Origin: JAKEGK01 sp036507695
GTDB lineage: Bacteria; Pseudomonadota; Gammaproteobacteria; SZUA-152
Assembly: GCA_036507695.1 (NCBI GenBank)
Contig: DATCIR010000280.1
Coordinates: 1-25,213, forward strand
DNA: 25,213 bases
Direction of reading: 5' to 3'
Shown here: positions 23,947 through 25,213 of the stretch, piece after piece
How the letters are laid out: every line of letters begins with the position of its first letter
Position numbering within the stretch: position 1 is the first letter of the stretch
Notes under the pieces: generated by a model
What the model was told of the DNA's origin: nothing
Databases searched by the model: none
What the model saw: the letters and a program-made list of their open reading frames with translations, nothing else
Translations under genes and position numbers: made by a program

Positions 23947-24356
23947 GGCGTTATCCTCACGTCGTTCGGGGAGTTGTCTATGAATATCCCTTTGATTTTT
24001 AATAAGCTTAGAGAGACCTGCTTTCCCGCGGTATCTATAGAAGATTTGGTTTAGCTTATAAATTTCCAATATACCCAGAAAACAAAGATCTGGCCATTGA
24101 TACAGTGACGCTAAAGCGCGTAATTGTGTGCCGAAATTGCCCGACCGTTGTAACACGGCAAGCAACAGATCGATATTTTGACTATTATTTGAAAGTGCAT
24201 TTTAAGTAGGCCGGCAACCTTACAACATTCATCATAGTAAAATCGGCCTCAAAATACGCAAATTTAGTAAGCGTACAAAGGGTTCCGGTGATTCAATCTG
24301 GTCTAGCGAAGGGACGGTCGGTTATTTAGCGGTATTAATGGCACATGGAGGGTTTT
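23947..24356. other. divergent gap between DUF72 and TupA-like genes
   Basis: About 410 bp if the TTG start of the DUF72 gene is right. I see no convincing promoter, hairpin or riboswitch. A minus-strand frame continues through half of it (to 24165) but shows no family resemblance. Confidence 0.4.
24346..24351 (+). promoter_or_regulatory. ribosome-binding site deciding the TupA-like start
   Basis: TGGAGG lies five bases before GTG 24357 and eight before TTG 24360. It includes part of the ATG at 24345, which therefore probably is not the start. Confidence 0.55.
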
Positions 24357-25213
24357 GTGTTGTCCGGTCTGCTACACAGTGGCGCTGGGTTTGTCTCCCG
24401 GTTTAAATATAGTTTGTTCGGCTTATTGTGTATGCCAGCCGCGAATTCCGGTCTGGCAGAAAGCCTTGAGTCACAAACAAAATTAAGTCCCCATCATTTA
24501 CGTATCGCGTCGGCGCGGTCTGCCAAGGACCTGCATATCGTTGATGCCTTGGCCGAACAATTTCGCGCTAAACACCCGGATGTCACTATTTCCATTCAGT
24601 CAGGCGGTGTATTGAGCGTGCTTGACGACGGGCGCGAAGGCCGGGCGGATGTTATTCTGACACATCATAAACCGGCTGAACGGCATTTTGTGGCCGAAGG
24701 CTACTCGCTGAGACATACGCAAATCATGTATACCGAGTATGCGCTGTTTGGACCAACCGGCGACCCCCTGCAATTGTCCAAGGAGAAGGACATTATTTCA
24801 GTGTTCAAACGGCTGGCGGAAAATCAAGTGGATTTTTATGTACCTTCGCCGCGCTCTGGCACTAATATGAAAATTCAGGAGATCTGGACCATGGCGGGGA
24901 TTAATCCCGACTGGATCGGTTATGAGAACACCGGCAGCAGCGGCTACGGGACATTATTGCAAGCGGCGGAATTTGACGCGTATACCGTTGCTGAGATGGC
25001 CACCTACCTTACTCAGAAAGACAAAATTCAAGGAAGTCTTTTGCCGCTGTTTCGCGATGATTTGGACTTGCGCAACGTCTATAGCTTGATCGTGGTTAAT
25101 CCGGAAAAGGTGCCGGGTGTCAATGCCGATTTGGGCATGGCGTTTCATGACTACCTGGTGTCGGAAGAGGGACAGAGTTTTATACTTCAATTTGGCGAAG
25201 AAACGTATAACGC
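24357..25213 (+). CDS. TupA-like substrate-binding protein, 3' end cut by the window
   Basis: At least 285 codons, open at the window edge. It resembles the periplasmic binding protein of tungstate/anion ABC importers (TupA, COG2998). Matching landmarks: a signal peptide (RFKYSLFGLLCMPA to SGLA), SGGVLSVLDDGREGRADVILTHHKPAE, FVAEGYSLRHTQIMYTEYALFGP, PRSGTNMKIQEIW, YENTGSSGYGTLLQAA, AYTVAEMATYL, NVYSLIVVNPEK and GQSFILQFGEETY near the end. TupA has the anion-contacting TTTS stretch after its first strand. Here that place reads SARSAKDL, so ligand specificity may differ. Start: GGAGG at 24347-24351 suits GTG 24357 (5 bases) or TTG 24360 (8 bases). The ATG at 24345 overlaps the site. tupB and tupC-type genes would lie beyond the window. 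Confidence 0.82.
   Translation, partial: MLSGLLHSGAGFVSRFKYSLFGLLCMPAANSGLAESLESQTKLSPHHLRIASARSAKDLHIVDALAEQFRAKHPDVTISIQSGGVLSVLDDGREGRADVILTHHKPAERHFVAEGYSLRHTQIMYTEYALFGPTGDPLQLSKEKDIISVFKRLAENQVDFYVPSPRSGTNMKIQEIWTMAGINPDWIGYENTGSSGYGTLLQAAEFDAYTVAEMATYLTQKDKIQGSLLPLFRDDLDLRNVYSLIVVNPEKVPGVNADLGMAFHDYLVSEEGQSFILQFGEETYN

Overview
The window reads as chromosomal DNA of a free-living gammaproteobacterium. The evidence is a separate minC-minD-minE cluster, an AcrB-type RND pump with its own adaptor, a ClsA-like cardiolipin synthase, an MltD-like lytic transglycosylase with LysM repeats, and a coenzyme-B12-type ribonucleotide reductase. Base composition is near 50% G+C in genes and clearly more AT-rich between them. 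I cannot place it below class with confidence. There is no phage, insertion sequence, CRISPR array, rRNA or tRNA that I can support.

Layout. 1-1.1 kb: a DUF924 protein (+) and a small zinc-ribbon protein (-). 1.1-2.05 kb: a long AT-rich gap with a 16-bp-period repeat, hairpins and a broken mini-ORF. 2.0-3.2 kb: an HNH nuclease-like protein (+) convergent with a DUF523/TudS-like protein (-). 3.2-8.1 kb: a four-gene operon on the minus strand (ABC ATPase, ABC-2 permease, GldG-like protein, DUF4340 protein), closed by a strong hairpin terminator and preceded by a near-consensus sigma-70 promoter with a 24-bp tandem duplication just upstream. 8.1-9.05 kb: the gap between this operon and min, with a perfect 3x16-bp array ahead of minC. 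9.05-11.15 kb: minC, minD, minE. 11.3-15.6 kb: an RND pump gene and its periplasmic adaptor (-). 15.9-16.2 kb: a one-domain PilZ protein (-). 16.5-19.2 kb: the lytic transglycosylase (-). 19.7-21.1 kb: cardiolipin synthase (+). 21.2-23.1 kb: class II ribonucleotide reductase (-). 23.2-23.9 kb: a DUF72 protein (-). 24.36 kb to the end: the start of a TupA-like substrate-binding protein (+), cut by the window edge.

Much of the set concerns the cell envelope and division: septum placement (Min), septal or sidewall peptidoglycan turnover (transglycosylase), cardiolipin synthesis, efflux, and a putative membrane ABC complex. These are ordinary housekeeping or accessory genes, and I see no clear new defence or biosynthetic system.

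The most unusual signal is in the gaps. At least seven intergenic sites carry short, recent-looking tandem duplications (units of 7-24 bp, 2-3 copies). Three of them have a period of exactly 16 bp and three copies, with unrelated or only weakly related unit sequences. That pattern is not explained by the genes. Other points worth a look are an 18-bp palindrome upstream of the RND operon, the altered ligand-binding motif of the TupA-like protein, and a probable TTG start for the DUF72 gene.
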